A stretch of DNA of 64,000 nucleotides from Alentia gelatinosa (taxonomy: Eukaryota > Annelida > Polychaeta > Phyllodocida > Polynoidae), in NCBI GenBank assembly GCA_950022655.1, contig OX465579.1, positions 51,377,950-51,441,949 on the forward strand, given 5' to 3'. Below are positions 21,373-32,854 of the stretch, piece after piece; the first letter of the stretch is position 1, and every line of letters starts with the position of its first letter. Both the position numbers and the translations under genes were made by a program. Under the pieces are notes generated by a model that was not told where the DNA came from, did no database searches, and saw nothing but the letters and a program-made list of their open reading frames with translations.

Positions 21373-21965
21373 TAGAAAGCGCTACTATGTCACAATGGAA
21401 TATATTATAAAAACATTAGTAAACACCACCAATGCATGAGCTATAAATGACCTGGTGTAATTGTTAGTAAACAAGATAAACAAACAATATGGCGGACGTT
21501 TCCCTGGTTCTATACTTATAGAATATTTACATAACCCCAGCAATACCTATGCACACACCCAAATTCACTGTATCGCTGTATATCACTGTGTATTACTGAT
21601 ACAGACATTATCACACTAGAATATGAAAAAAGCCCCACCCAACGTCCACTATTCGGAGAAAAAGTTATTGTGTGGTGTCGCGATATTGTGATATATCGCG
21701 ATGGAATGCGGCTGTGACGTTCTCGCATAGCAACCCGCATAGCAACCTGCATAGAACACTTGTTGTTGCATAGAAACTGGCGGGAAGAGCGACTGCTTCC
21801 GGGGCATTGACCTCAGGGTTAGTGAAATCAAAGCGTGCAGGACTGATATATCTCTACATGTTTGTTATGAGTTGATAATGAATGGACTATGAATTAGAGG
21901 CTAATAAAGTAAAATATATACATTATATTGATAATATTAGGTATATAATAAAGGGAATATTAATA

Positions 21966-22092
21966 TAGTGGATCAAGATTTCGGACCAGAACTGGTTAGT
22001 TTACTATAAACCTGTACTAAACTCCCCTATCGGCTCGCCTAGTACAGGTTTAGTAAACTAACTTGTTCTGCTCCTACATCTTGATACACTAT
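21966..22092. repeat. Long palindrome, copy C (AGGCGAGCCGATAG loop)
   Basis: Arms 21966-22019 and 22041-22092 are complementary over about 50 bases with a few mismatches (ttagtttacta..aacctgtact against agtacaggtttagtaaacta; atcaagat at the outer ends). The loop, read on the minus strand, is AGGCGAGCCGATAGGGG, a variant of the loop in copies A, B, D and E. The arms share no sequence with theirs, and no second module was found. Confidence 0.75.
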
Positions 22093-22349
22093 CCTAGTAT
22101 TCCCTAAATCTTCATGAGTTAGCGAAGTGCCTTCTAAAATAAATATGACCATATCGGCTCTTAAAAAATGACTCCATCACCATTTGCTACAAGTTCCTCC
22201 CATCAGGTGAAATGCTGAACAGATTATTTCACAATTTTAGCAATCATGATATTGTTTTAGGATTGATCTGGAGTATGGTACATTCCAAAAGTCATCTCTA
22301 ATGATAGTCAGGTGCCAGTATTTGTAACCGTGTCGTAGGCAATCAAATA

Positions 22350-22920
22350 CTGCACCCACCAACACCGATGGTCTACGATGTATCTCCCGATAGGCTACGA
22401 TTTAGCAATTTCAAATCCTCGATAGTTCAATGAATCTGAATAATCTTTTAGAGGTATTTACAACATATCATGATATTATTTTTCAGACCCTAAAATAATC
22501 AAATTGAAAAATATAACTGAATTACAATGATGATTCCGTTATAAAACTATTATTTCTAGACCCTTAATCTTAATCAAATGATATCATATTTACGGCGATT
22601 ATATATTTATATAGACTTTACCTAATTCCAGAATTTCATAATTTTCCGTCAAGTATATCACCCACTAGAAATGTTTTCTTTTTAAATTATCTAGAATGGG
22701 CTACGATAGGCTACGAAAAATCCAACATGTTAGGACATCTACGATTGGCACTTTTAGTTGTAGCCCATCGGTATGTAATCGTGAGGTGTCGTAGACGGAA
22801 TCGCAGAAATCTGTTCCACTCCCACGATTTTTGCTGACCTCACGATAGAATCGGTATGGTGTCGGGATGCCAATCGTAAAGTATATCGGGACTAGAATCG
22901 GCGTTGGTGGGGACAGGGCT
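22350..22920. mobile_element. Long TA-flanked MITE, subfamily 2, copy 1
   Basis: TA at 22348-22349 and 22921-22922. Termini CTGCACCCACCAACACC and the complement of AGCCCTGTCCCCACCAACGC. The ends are rich in CTACGAT/CGATAGG words. The AT-rich core (about 22430-22680) shares gaatctgaat, tttagaggtatttacaac and caaattga with 47225-47470. Confidence 0.75.
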
Positions 22921-22922
22921 TA

Positions 22923-24889
22923 ATGCATCGATTCAGTGCGGATCAAAAGCAGATACTGATGACCAAATATGAATTATGCAATCGTTATTCTTTATATCGT
23001 CAAGAAAAGCTAAACTCTACGACTAAAATATTCACGCACAGAATACTTCAAATGAGATACTAAGGTCAAAGTCAAATGCTACAAACAGAGATAAAGACGA
23101 GAGAAAAATGTTTTTGCTTCCCCAATGCAGAAAGAAAAAGAGTGGGGCATTAATCCATGGCTTATGAATATTTCATGTGCAGATGTCGTATTACATATTG
23201 GCGTTCGGGAATTGCCAGAATAACAAAATATTGATTCATTCGTGTCGTTTTCCTTTATTGTCCTTGAAGAAGTAAATGTAAGTGTTTCTTGGATGGTTTA
23301 CCTAGCCTGATGCAAATATGTTTTTCCGACATCAATGGTGATTTCATTCGGGGCTTTGCAGATGCTTTATGTGACATTTCTGAACATCAAATTTTCATAA
23401 TTAATAGAAGCAATCTCTTAATATAAAACGTTACCTGACCGGATATTATCCACAACGTGATATCATTTACGTCCCATAGCACCAACAAAACTATCAACGA
23501 CTAACGTAAGGAATTATCACATTGTTACCTCTCTTTCTGACAGTACTAACGCTAACCACTTTCTAAATTTGTCTATATTGATAATGGCCAATGTCAGGTT
23601 GTTTATGAGCAGAACTGGTTTCTTTATTTTGCATCGAGATTCATTGTTTTGACATTGCATTGGGTAAATCTTCTAGTGAGGCTTCTATTGATACAAGGAT
23701 TTATTCCTATAAACATACATGATTTAACAAGGGTACCTTATCTACCTCACATGTCAGTGTAAAGTTTTTTCACTAAGGGATTGTAATACTCTGTCAACAA
23801 ATAAAATTCATTTCAAAATTCTATGGGGTACTGTCTATCATTATCTAGGATCTCCTTTTGTTTTTGACGTTCCACGGAGATGCATGCGCGGATACCTATG
23901 TCTCGACATCAACATCAAAGACCACCCTAATTTTAACCATAGATGATCACAATTCCAAAGGGAACATCCTCAGGAACATAAATTAGTCCTACATACATTT
24001 ATTTAGATCGTAAATTTTGTGGAATGCAATTTATAAAAAAAACCAGTTTATTGTTTGTTAAAAGTCAAGCTTGCTGAATACTGAACATTGTTTCCTTGTC
24101 AGAACCTTCGGAATATGTTCATCGGGACAGAAAGGTGACCGCGAGGGCCAAGTTAGGGGTCAGAGGTCAGATTTGAGGTAAGAGATGAGAGCGGAAGTGG
24201 GTTTATAATGAGACGCTGGCCATGGTAAAAGGTGAAGTGGCGCCCTCTGGCCGCCTGACGTGACATTCACGGACACAGTGTCACGTGATCGACACAAAGC
24301 GTCTCCTGATTGCCACTACACAGCGGATGTCTCCACTTGACCTGTGGGAGGAGAGTGTGTGCGTGGCGCGCGTTGCAATCTGCACCTGCCCTGTGGGGTG
24401 AGAGTGAAGGGCATCAAGCTGCTCCTCCAGCTATCATTTTCATATCGGATCATAGGTGACAAAAATAGATATCCGTGGGCTATTTTAGCCACAATTTTCA
24501 CCTTGAAATCATGTATACATGGTTTTACAACATACACTAGGTAACGAAGTGGTCGCATTGCCGAGAGTACACTGTGTGACAAGAGTGTACAAGAACGCAC
24601 TAACTGTGCATGAATTAGCGGTTTAAATGTTTTTTTACTGAACAATCTAGAGTGGCAATATACACTTATGAAACTTGTGTGTTAATAACCGATCAACGAG
24701 GAAGACCAGCAATGGGTAATCATACTGACAGGCTGCCATCCTTCGTTGGTAGATTTTTATTTCTATTGAAACCATGTACGCAATCAGAGTTGTGTTACCA
24801 TATTGTACCAATAAAGGAAATTTTGAAAAAAAAAATGGAAAAAGATAACATATCGCAACAATACATATTTAATTATAAGACGTAACCTT
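22923..24889. other. No gene seen; isolated nuclear-receptor-like DR1 at 24157-24169
   Basis: AT-rich noncoding DNA to about 24110, then a more GC-rich patch. GGGTCA-G-AGGTCA (24157-24169) is a direct repeat with one-base spacing, the form bound by RXR-type heterodimers. Function is only a possibility. No exon-like ORF recognised. Confidence 0.4.
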
Positions 24890-26072
24890 ACGTAATGGCA
24901 CAGGAGCGGGAAGGCTGCTCAGGAAGAATTCCGCTTTAGCGACTCCAAAACTGCCCAAGAAGACCCAGCCAGGGAAGGGAAGACCGCTAAATTCAAAAGA
25001 TGATTTCGATGACCTCGCTACTCAGGTCATTATACTCAAATCACACTTTGGGGTGACAACTGACCGCCACCAAGTCCCAACTGCAGACTCTGCTGGGCAA
25101 ACTTGTCCATCTGGCCCACTACGTCTGATACACCTGCTGCTTCAGGCTCTTTGTGGCCCTCCAGGCCACTCAAGGTTCTGCCATCATTATCTGTCCAACC
25201 TGATGCAACTTCACCCTACGATTTCAGGTATGCCGGCCCGACTCCATGCCTGTATATATGCTTCCTACAGGGCCGCTGTCGCCCCATCAACTCCTCATAA
25301 CAAGACCGCTGAAACAATAAAGTAACCACCTTTGCAGTCACCCACATCGGTTGATGATCTCTGATCACCAAGGGCAGTAAAAGAATTACATCTCTTGTGA
25401 GAGGGTATGGCTCTTGGTTGACGCTGCGGATGTTTCAACAGTTGCTTCAACTCATGCCACTACAGTCCTCAGAGGATCTGCCCTCAGATTAGGCCATTCC
25501 GTCTGCCAGGCACAGCCTATCACCTTGTCCATGCTGGCTGCCATTCTATCTCAATCAAACCACTTGAGTATGGGGCTCCTCATGAAAGTAGTGGCTATCG
25601 TCGCTTTTGGCTCCAACCTCAGGGCCTCCAACCTGTTCATCGCCCAACTCTGTGCCCCCTCATAGCATGACGGTCTTATATAGTGGCTGCTCCTGCAGGA
25701 CCTGTGGACCCCTGTTTCTGATACCACCTGCTGAGCCATTCATGGCCCAGTATTCACAAATATAGTCAGATAACTCCTCAACTACGCCAATGCCTACGCC
25801 ATCCCGCCACACTCCCATTAGGCATGGGGGCACCCAACACCTACTAGGCCAGGCCCAGGCCCCTGTAACTCAGAGGAACGTGGTCCTAACCAACAACCAT
25901 GGCTCCCTACATTCAGAAATAGCTGAAAATTACATGTTTGCTTCCGGGCTTTCACCAATTTCTTACCATTTGATCACCGTTCATAGCCTCCCCACTGACG
26001 GTAAATAAATGCCTGTAAATGCCTTCCTGTGTGGCCAATAGAGAAGGAAACGTAATAGCACAGGAGCGGGAA
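24890..26072 (+). mobile_element. Decayed third YR retrotransposon
   Basis: RT-tail and YR remnants (25052-25960) lie between two 23-bp direct repeats reading acgtaatRgcacaggagcgg at 24890-24912 and 26050-26072 (one mismatch). The repeats may be remains of terminal/split repeats, and could also be chance or a later duplication. Many stops and frame changes make the copy old, unlike the other two YR elements. Confidence 0.5.
25052..25960 (+). pseudogene. RT-tail plus tyrosine-recombinase remnant
   Basis: At about 25073-25127 the translation QLQTLLGKLVHLAHYV matches the post-RT connection seen in YR element 1 (KRQLQSVLGRVLHVAK). 25414-25665 encodes a YR core, TTVLRGSALRLGHSVCQAQ, PITLSMLAAIL and VAFGSNLRASNLF, with the first catalytic Arg in LRASN. 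After frame breaks, about 25800-25880 gives PHS and IRHGGTQHLLGQAQAPV, resembling the HxxR box. The final Tyr is not identifiable. RNase H is not recognisable between RT tail and YR. Several in-frame stops occur. Confidence 0.55.
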
Positions 26073-26355
26073 CACCCCCTTCAGTGTCGCCCTCTATTGC
26101 TCGGCGGATCAGCCGCGCTTGCACCATGGTTTGGCTGAGCTTCACAGCCATGGCCTTAATACACTCTGCTTCGGACATTTGGGAAATGTGTAACCTTACC
26201 ACCCACGCTCCCTATATAAAAAAAGAAAAATACTCTCACATAGGCTTCCGGTTTTTCACGAATATATTACCATTTACTTACCAATTGTGCCCTCTCTGCT
26301 GAGGTTAGATAAATGCCTGTTTATGCATTGCCTGTAAATGCATTCCTGTGTTCTG
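25938..26355. repeat. Two diverged direct copies of a ~100-bp sequence
   Basis: cttccgggctttcacc...aaataaatgcctgtaaatgc (25938-26030) and cttccggtttttcacg...agataaatgcctgttt, tgcctgtaaatgcattcctg (26245-26355) align. They overlap the right end of the decayed YR element and may be its terminal repeats. Confidence 0.5.
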
Positions 26356-26359
26356 TTGG

Positions 26360-28685
26360 TCATTATCCACGTAAACAGCATTGTTGGAACTTGTAAATGA
26401 TTTACAGAAAGGATATATTCATGTTATTCATTGAGGCACCTTAGCAACTGCTGTCTGTGTTATATCTATTATATTCTTCCAGTAGACATGTATGATATCC
26501 ACAGTGGACGTTTTCAAATAAGTTACAAATAACGTAGAAAAATGGACATGGTAATCACCGAGGCACAGTTTTCTGCCTGTATATTATATGCCTAGAGTAG
26601 ATTCATACACAGATGTTCAAGGAGTTGCTTTAAGAGGTTGGACTCTCTGGTCTGGGAAGCCCGACGCGGGCACCCTGACCGACCATAGATCTCCCCCTCT
26701 CCGACAGCACCCTGACGGGATAGGCTCGCATCCCGCATGTCAATAGACCCCGCCATGGTGTCAGCCGCACTGTATTATTACAAAATGTATCATACTGTAT
26801 TACGTTTAAGTCCTGATGAAGCCTGTCATGTTGCATGTGGGGATTATGCCCTATTTATTCAATGTTCAATGTATAACAATGTCTTGATGGGTCAGAATCA
26901 CGAATTTTGTGCAGCTCGAACCTAAAAGAAGAAACAATTCTTTGAGTGTATTTATCAGCATTAGCGAGATGCAATTATTAATAGAAACGACATGAAGTGG
27001 TCATGATATATTGAAAATGTAAAGATGGAAATGCTGATCATCAATAAAGGATTTGACAACTATATAACTATCCCAACTTTATATTGCATCATTGTATTGA
27101 TATCTTAGAAATACATGACTAGAATGAAGGCAAAGGTGTAAAATAAAAGGGTAGCAAGGTAGCCTTTTCAACCCTTGCTTTCGGGTTTACCTATGATATA
27201 GGATGATATATTCGTTAAAACCGATACCTAGAGCTACAACTAAGACATGAAATGATCCTCGTGTTAAACAGTTTAACATCATTCAGAATACAGAATACGT
27301 TCCAGGTTTTAGTAAAAGTCTTGAAGTTCATTTGAGCGGCCAAAGAAGAAGGCGATTCTCAGTACAATGGTACCACGTACAAGTTCCGGATACAAATTGT
27401 ATTATATATGAATACAAATTGAATTTGGACGCATGTCTACACCATACGGGATCCCCGTTCTACTTCGTCTTAGTCCCATCTTATTGCATCCGCCTATGCA
27501 GTGTATCAAAATACACCTATTGCCATAGCCTATGGTACTTTGTTTTTGCAGAGCGATGTAAGCCATTGTATTCAGAGGAAAATACTAAAAGATTTCCAAT
27601 AACTTATATTACAGAATGAAGAAGTATTCTTTTAGGGGCTAATACAGAAGATAATAACCAATAGAAAATTCATGTTACATGACACATAGTGTATCGTTAA
27701 ATTGGTTCTGGGAACTAAACGTGGACAAACAATACAGTTTCTGTGTGGTTATGATGACCATAAGCGGCCACCCCGAGCCATCAATTCGTGTCCAAGCCTC
27801 GCGGGGAACGCGTAGTCACCGGGCCATGATATTGAGCAGACCAAATGGCTGTTTTACTACATAACCGTAATTTCCATCCGGCATGCTCTGCTGTGAAATT
27901 AGGTCAAAGCCGGTCATCTAACTGCTTGTCGGGGCTCGTAATGTGTGGTGTTTAGCACGGGACTGGTCATCTGTCATTGTATTTGTGTCCATAAAAGCAC
28001 CGACAATATTTTCTCTGTACATACCAAAAACTGCGCCCCATCCCCCGAGGCGAGCCTTGTTCACACATGTCAATATTGAGTGCAGTAGATGATACAATAG
28101 GAGTACTAATAGTCTACATAGTCTAAACTACATGAGTTTACACAGTTTGTATGAGTTTACATTGTTTCTATTGTTTTCTAAGTACTGTTGTTATCAGTTA
28201 ACCTTGTTTCTATCAGTTTATTTTGTTTCTTTTAGGCTCCTATAATCTACCATTTCTATCAACAAACATTTTTTTAAATTTTTGTATTCAGTAATCATTT
28301 ACGACAAAAGCAATCGCCTAATTGGCGTTCTTCCTTACAGTTGTCAACGGACGTACAGGAAAAACAAAGACAGGACATACCGGACATACAGAAAAAACTT
28401 TCACACAAATCCGTTAATCAAGACTTCCATACAAAAACAACCTTTCACAGATACCACCGCATGTGATCTTTAGATCAAAAATGTTAGTTTTATATAAAGT
28501 TACGTATTGATCAAGTGAATTAACTTGTTTTGGGGTGTCCGCATTTAAGCTATTCCACATTTGTAACCCTTCATAAAGCGGTGATCTCAAATATCTATTA
28601 CTATTAGTCTTTTTTTATCCTGATCTTTACATTTTCAGCATTTCGTATAACATTATAATCTGATACAACAACATTTGTCTCATCT
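26360..28685. other. No gene seen
   Basis: AT-rich DNA with T-rich stretches containing repeated ttgtttctat/gagtttaca words at about 28130-28240. Short ORFs only, none with a recognisable domain. Confidence 0.4.
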
Positions 28686-29530
28686 TCACTCCACCATTTG
28701 ATCAACGTAACGATCATGTAATGCTCTTCTATAATTTAATGTTCTTATTCTACATCTTTCATATAACTCATGCAAATCCCTTGGGTTTCTTATACCTACT
28801 ATTAATCTAAGACTATTATTAACTAATGTTTGTAATTTATTCCTTTGTTGGTGTGTCAACAAATAATGTAGAAAATCACAATACTCTATAACCGGCAATA
28901 GCATATGCTTAACTAATTTTAATGCAGCATCTTTATTTAAACAATATCTGATTTTTCTCAATCGAAAAAGCTTATTATTGAATTCCCTCATAATTTTATT
29001 ACATTGCAAGTTAAATGTCATACGATTATCTATTAATACCCCTAAGTACTTATATTGACTAACTGCTATTAACTTCTGGTTTCCCATAGTAATTCCTAAC
29101 ATCTTGTCATAGTTCCGTTTGTTACTGCACCACATTATCTTGGATTTTTCATAGTTCACCATTAACATATTTTTCTTTACCCACTCATCTAAACTTTTAA
29201 GATCTTCCGCCACATGAGTCATAATTCTTCTTGTGTATCACCATGACATATCGGCACTAAATCATCAGCATAGGGAATTGGCAGGGAATGTGTGATTATG
29301 TGTACTAAGTCATTGATAAATATTATAAATAATTGAGGTCCAAGGACCGACCCTTGGGGTACACCTGCTAACATTTCCAATTTTGTTGATTATGTTGTTA
29401 TTTATTTTCGTTTGGTGTGATCTATTTATAAGATATGATTCTAATAATTTTCCCATGTCATCTCCAAATTTTAGGACTGATAACTTTTTTTACAAGTAAT
29501 AAATGACTGTCACTATTAAATGCCTTTTTC
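28686..29530 (-). pseudogene. LINE reverse transcriptase, 5'-truncated
   Basis: Reading the minus strand from 29530: KAFNSDSHLLLVKK, then GKLLESYLINRSHQTKI, GVPQGSVLGPQLFIIFINDL, PYADDLVPICHGDTQEEL, then after a one-base shift at about 29223 the 178-codon frame LDEWVKKNMLMVNYEKSKIM, YKYLGVLIDNRMTFN, LFRLRKIRYCLN, MLLPVIEYCDFLHY, NNSLRLIVGIRNPRDL. This covers RT palm through thumb of an APE-type LINE. At least two frameshifts break it. It is related to but distinct from the LINE at 12385. Confidence 0.85.
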
Positions 29531-30349
29531 TATTGTTTCTATTAGATAACTTATCTGTACATTTCTGTACATTGTTTCTATTAAATAACTTATCTGTACA
29601 TTTCTCTCAGGCTAAATTATTTTAATTAAGATTTAAAGCGGGAACATGCGGTACAGACATAAAGAAGGATACTACTTTAGTAATCCTATTTCTGTATCAG
29701 GTGATAGAACATGATATAGTATAATATTCTTTATATCATTATATCAATCTATATTCTATGCAAATTCGTTTATCATCAATCCAATATTTCCTATTTTCTC
29801 ACAGAAAAGAATGATCTTGTAAATCATACAAAATGATGCATCTTCGCATCACCTACCTAATTATTGTTGATACCACATGACATCACCTGCTGCGATTGGG
29901 TTTACGTGCAGCATATATGAATTCTTTTTTATTAAATAGTTTCTTTCATTTTAGATTGCTTCTATTGATAAACAGTATTTCTTTTACTGCATTGTTCCTT
30001 GCATTTTAATCAGTTTCTAATGTTTACATTGTTCTTCTCAGCTTCCGTTGTTTCTCTCATTGTAACCTGTTTGCACATTGTTTCTCTTTATGTACAATAG
30101 CTCGATCAGTTTACGTTGTTTGGCACAGTTGCTATTAGTTTATGCTGGTAGTATTTGTTTGCGTGTGGCATGCATACACAATGAAGAATCACGTACACCC
30201 ATATGACTGATGCTTCTGAAGATTCAACATCTATATTCGTGTTGATATTTGAACCAGGTCTCCATCCCCAACAGACCCAAAAAGCTATTGGGGATTTAGT
30301 TGCAGCCTCAGTTATCTCTAATTTCACATTTCGCCCAAATGGAGACGAC
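29531..30349. other. No gene seen; short duplicated T-rich unit
   Basis: 29520-29610 contains two copies of a ~46-bp unit (ttgtttctatta.ataacttatctgtacatt). The rest is AT-rich noncoding DNA. Confidence 0.45.
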
Positions 30350-30640
30350 TGTTTACAACACCCCTGGAATAAATGTCCATAGATTTAACATGGGGAACTC
30401 GTTCTCCATGCCCCTACAAGTATTGCAGTTCGTTCTCCATGGTTTATATCCTGTGTGTTGTCCATTCTTTTAATGTGTACAGGGGTGAGATAAATACAGA
30501 AAGCAACTTGTTTTGGTCAAAGAAGTCACTCTCCAACTCGTTTTAATGCTACGTGATATTCACTCGGCTGTCGCCTAATTCATATCACACCGCATCAAAC
30601 TCGTGGAGAATGACAACTATGACCAAAACTTGTTGGTTTC
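30350..30640 (-). mobile_element. Palindromic element, copy D (reverse sister of copy B)
   Basis: Read on the minus strand it has the same arms as copy B (ggtcataGttgtcattctcc..., ...gagtgacttctttgacc), the loop AGGCGACAGCCGAG (plus-strand 30562-30577) and the second module with gtgagataaatacagaaag (about 30484) and TTAAATCTATGGACATTTATT. The outer terminus near 30350 is degraded. Confidence 0.7.
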
Positions 30641-31334
30641 TTCTTTAGTCGTGCTTCATTTGAATATGTAGGTCTAGGTGCCGTAATTTCCATGAAGGAT
30701 TGCCTCACCTTATAGGGGTTATTTATTAGTTTTCAATCACTCGCATTCTGAAGGCAGTCTATCTGCCATGCTGGTAAGATATGCCTCATGACATGACAGC
30801 AATGACATGACTTCCTAACAAGATTAAAAGAGCAGGATGGGTATTGTATGTCTGCTAACAACTTACGACGAATTTGATCCGAAAGTGTATGACAAGTCAG
30901 CATGTGATCCTACCAGAATGTATACAATGCGAATGACTAAAATAAGAATGAATGGAACCAGAGTATATAGAACGTCAATAGTCCCAGCAGGCAACCTACC
31001 TGCACCTGCACACATGGCCAGTGTTAGCATGCTAAGTCTGCCATTACATAAGTAGGAGAGTTCAGAAACAATGCAATCCAAATATATAGAATGTATATTA
31101 CCAGAATGTCAGCGATATCAAACAAGAATATAGAAACTGATTTTCCAGCCAGCACAATCAGTATGATATATTCTCTTTGATAATATGATAGAAACCGAAG
31201 GATGCTGTCAACCTAAAGAATCATCAAAGCAAGACTGACAGACGATAATAATCCCGTCTCAGAACAGGCGTTAGTCCTGAGAGAACGAAAACATCTGCTT
31301 GAGGAAACAACCAGCATTATGCTTGTAATATGGA

Positions 31335-31640
31335 GAAACCAAACAAGAGTTAGTCCTGTTGTTGTTTATCGCACGACGGCAAGATTGCGTATTGCTGAGC
31401 GAGGTGAAGCCGAGAGCAGTAATATGCGATCTTGCCAAAGTGCGATGAACAATAACATGACAAACTCGAGTTTGGTTTAGAATTTATCCTACCCCGCCCG
31501 TCTAAATTACTTCTACATTAACAAATGATGTCATTTGTCAAGTGTATCCCACTAGAGCGATATTTTTCATTGTTCTGAACTCCAGACCGAATACAGTGAC
31601 CTAATGTTAAGCCCATGGAGTTTTTTATTAGGGGTTAATA
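31335..31640 (+). mobile_element. Palindromic element, copy E (AGGTGAAGCCGAG loop)
   Basis: Arms about 31335-31400 and 31415-31488 carry complementary words (gcaagattgcgtatt against aatatgcgatcttgc; tttatcgcac against gtgcgatgaa; aaaccaaac against gtttggttt). The loop is GCGAGGTGAAGCCGAG at about 31399-31414. The second module runs from ATTTATCCTACCCC (about 31492) to TTATTAGGGGTTAATAG (about 31635) and contains CTAATGTTAAGCCCATGG. Confidence 0.7.
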
Positions 31641-31650
31641 GAGGATAATA

Positions 31651-32028
31651 CCAGGGAATACAACGACAATGTATCTTACCAGAATGTATGTATAAAGCAA
31701 TAAATATGATCAGAATGTATGCAGCTAAAAGATATATAAGAACGCATGAAATTAAAATACATATAGCTGAGTAATGCTTTCGGAATGCATTCTTCTTTCT
31801 TCGATCTCCCTGCTTCCTGTATGAGGTACAACCAACATTATTTGTACTACCAGGGAATACAATGACAATGTATCTTACCAGAATGTATGTATAAAGGAAT
31901 GAATATGATCAGAATGTAGTAAGCCGAAAGATATATAAGAACGCATGAAATTAAGATACATATAGTTGAGTAGTGCTTTCAGAATTTATTACGCTTTCTT
32001 CTCTGTCCCTGCTTCCTGTATAAGGTGG
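31651..32028. repeat. Two-copy tandem repeat, unit 199 bp
   Basis: ccagggaataca begins at 31651 and 31850. Both copies share caatgtatcttaccagaatg, agatatataagaacgcatga and tccctgcttcctgtat. Moderate divergence, so not a recent assembly duplication. Confidence 0.85.
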
Positions 32029-32626
32029 ACATACTTCACTGCTTGTGATATAAGAACCCTGAAGGAGAGTTTTGCAGTGAACCTCATGCTGACGTTAAGA
32101 TGTGCTGTAAATCCGCCTGTAGGGATGAGGAGAGTTAGGTCGGCCCCGATTTCACTGACATTGAGTCGCTCATTGAGTCTCTCAGAGAAGCGGACTTGTC
32201 GCCGCTCGTGTTGGGCTGGTTATCTCACGTCCGCAGCAACAGCCTTCTTTGTCTGCCGCCAACCCTCAACCCCCCACCGGTCACCCACCCCTCCTGTTTC
32301 CCCGAGCCCCCGGGCTCTGAGCCCCAATCCCCCGCCGGCCGTACCCCGTGCCCTGCACACCGTCCACCACTCCGGAGGCCGTCCTTCAAACTTCCCCCTC
32401 CGGGACAGCCTCAGATCAGCAGTAAAATGCCATCTCTGAAATTGACCGGCTAACCTGGGATCTGATAGTACCACATGAGAGGTGTTTGCAGGGGGGCGAG
32501 GGGTTGAGGAAAGCGAGGGGGGTCATGCTTGCAGTCTTAGTGGCGAGACACTCGCGCTGACTCAGCAGCTAAATACGACACGACAGCGCGCTCCGTCACA
32601 ATGCGCACATAACGGGCCATCAAACA
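32029..32626. other. GC-rich patch without a recognisable gene
   Basis: 32190-32460 is Pro/Arg-coding in several frames on both strands, which is a sign of composition rather than of a gene. CpGs are frequent, so a promoter or CpG-rich repeat is possible. Confidence 0.35.
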
Positions 32627-32854
32627 GGGTCAAGGTCAGAGCCTGAACGGGGCGTGCGAGTTACAACTGTCATGGTAGGATTGTACTGTAAGGTCATTTA
32701 GAGGCGCAGGGTGATGGACGAACAAATAAGAACTGCTCAATAGGTCAAAGGTCAACTAGAAATCAATGGGAGGTCACCTTGTGAGGCCAGCTCGAGGTCT
32801 GATGTAGGTCACGTGTAGGTCAGTAGGCAATGGTCAAAGTTCTATTGAAGGTCA
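32627..32854 (+). promoter_or_regulatory. Cluster of nuclear-receptor half-sites (DR0, DR1, DR5)
   Basis: Eight RGGTCA half-sites occur on the same strand in 228 bp: 32627-32632 and 32633-32638 (directly abutting), 32691-32696, 32742-32747 and 32749-32754 (perfect DR1), 32771-32776, 32806-32811 and 32817-32822 (perfect DR5, the classic retinoic-acid element spacing). A ninth is at 32849-32854. The motifs are seen directly; that they act as an enhancer is inference. Confidence 0.4.

Noticed and set aside
25981..26202. Minus-strand ORF with a protein-like sequence (MSEAECIKAMAVKLS)
   Set aside because: Only 73 codons, orientation opposite to the surrounding YR remnant, and no recognisable family. 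Not enough to call a gene.
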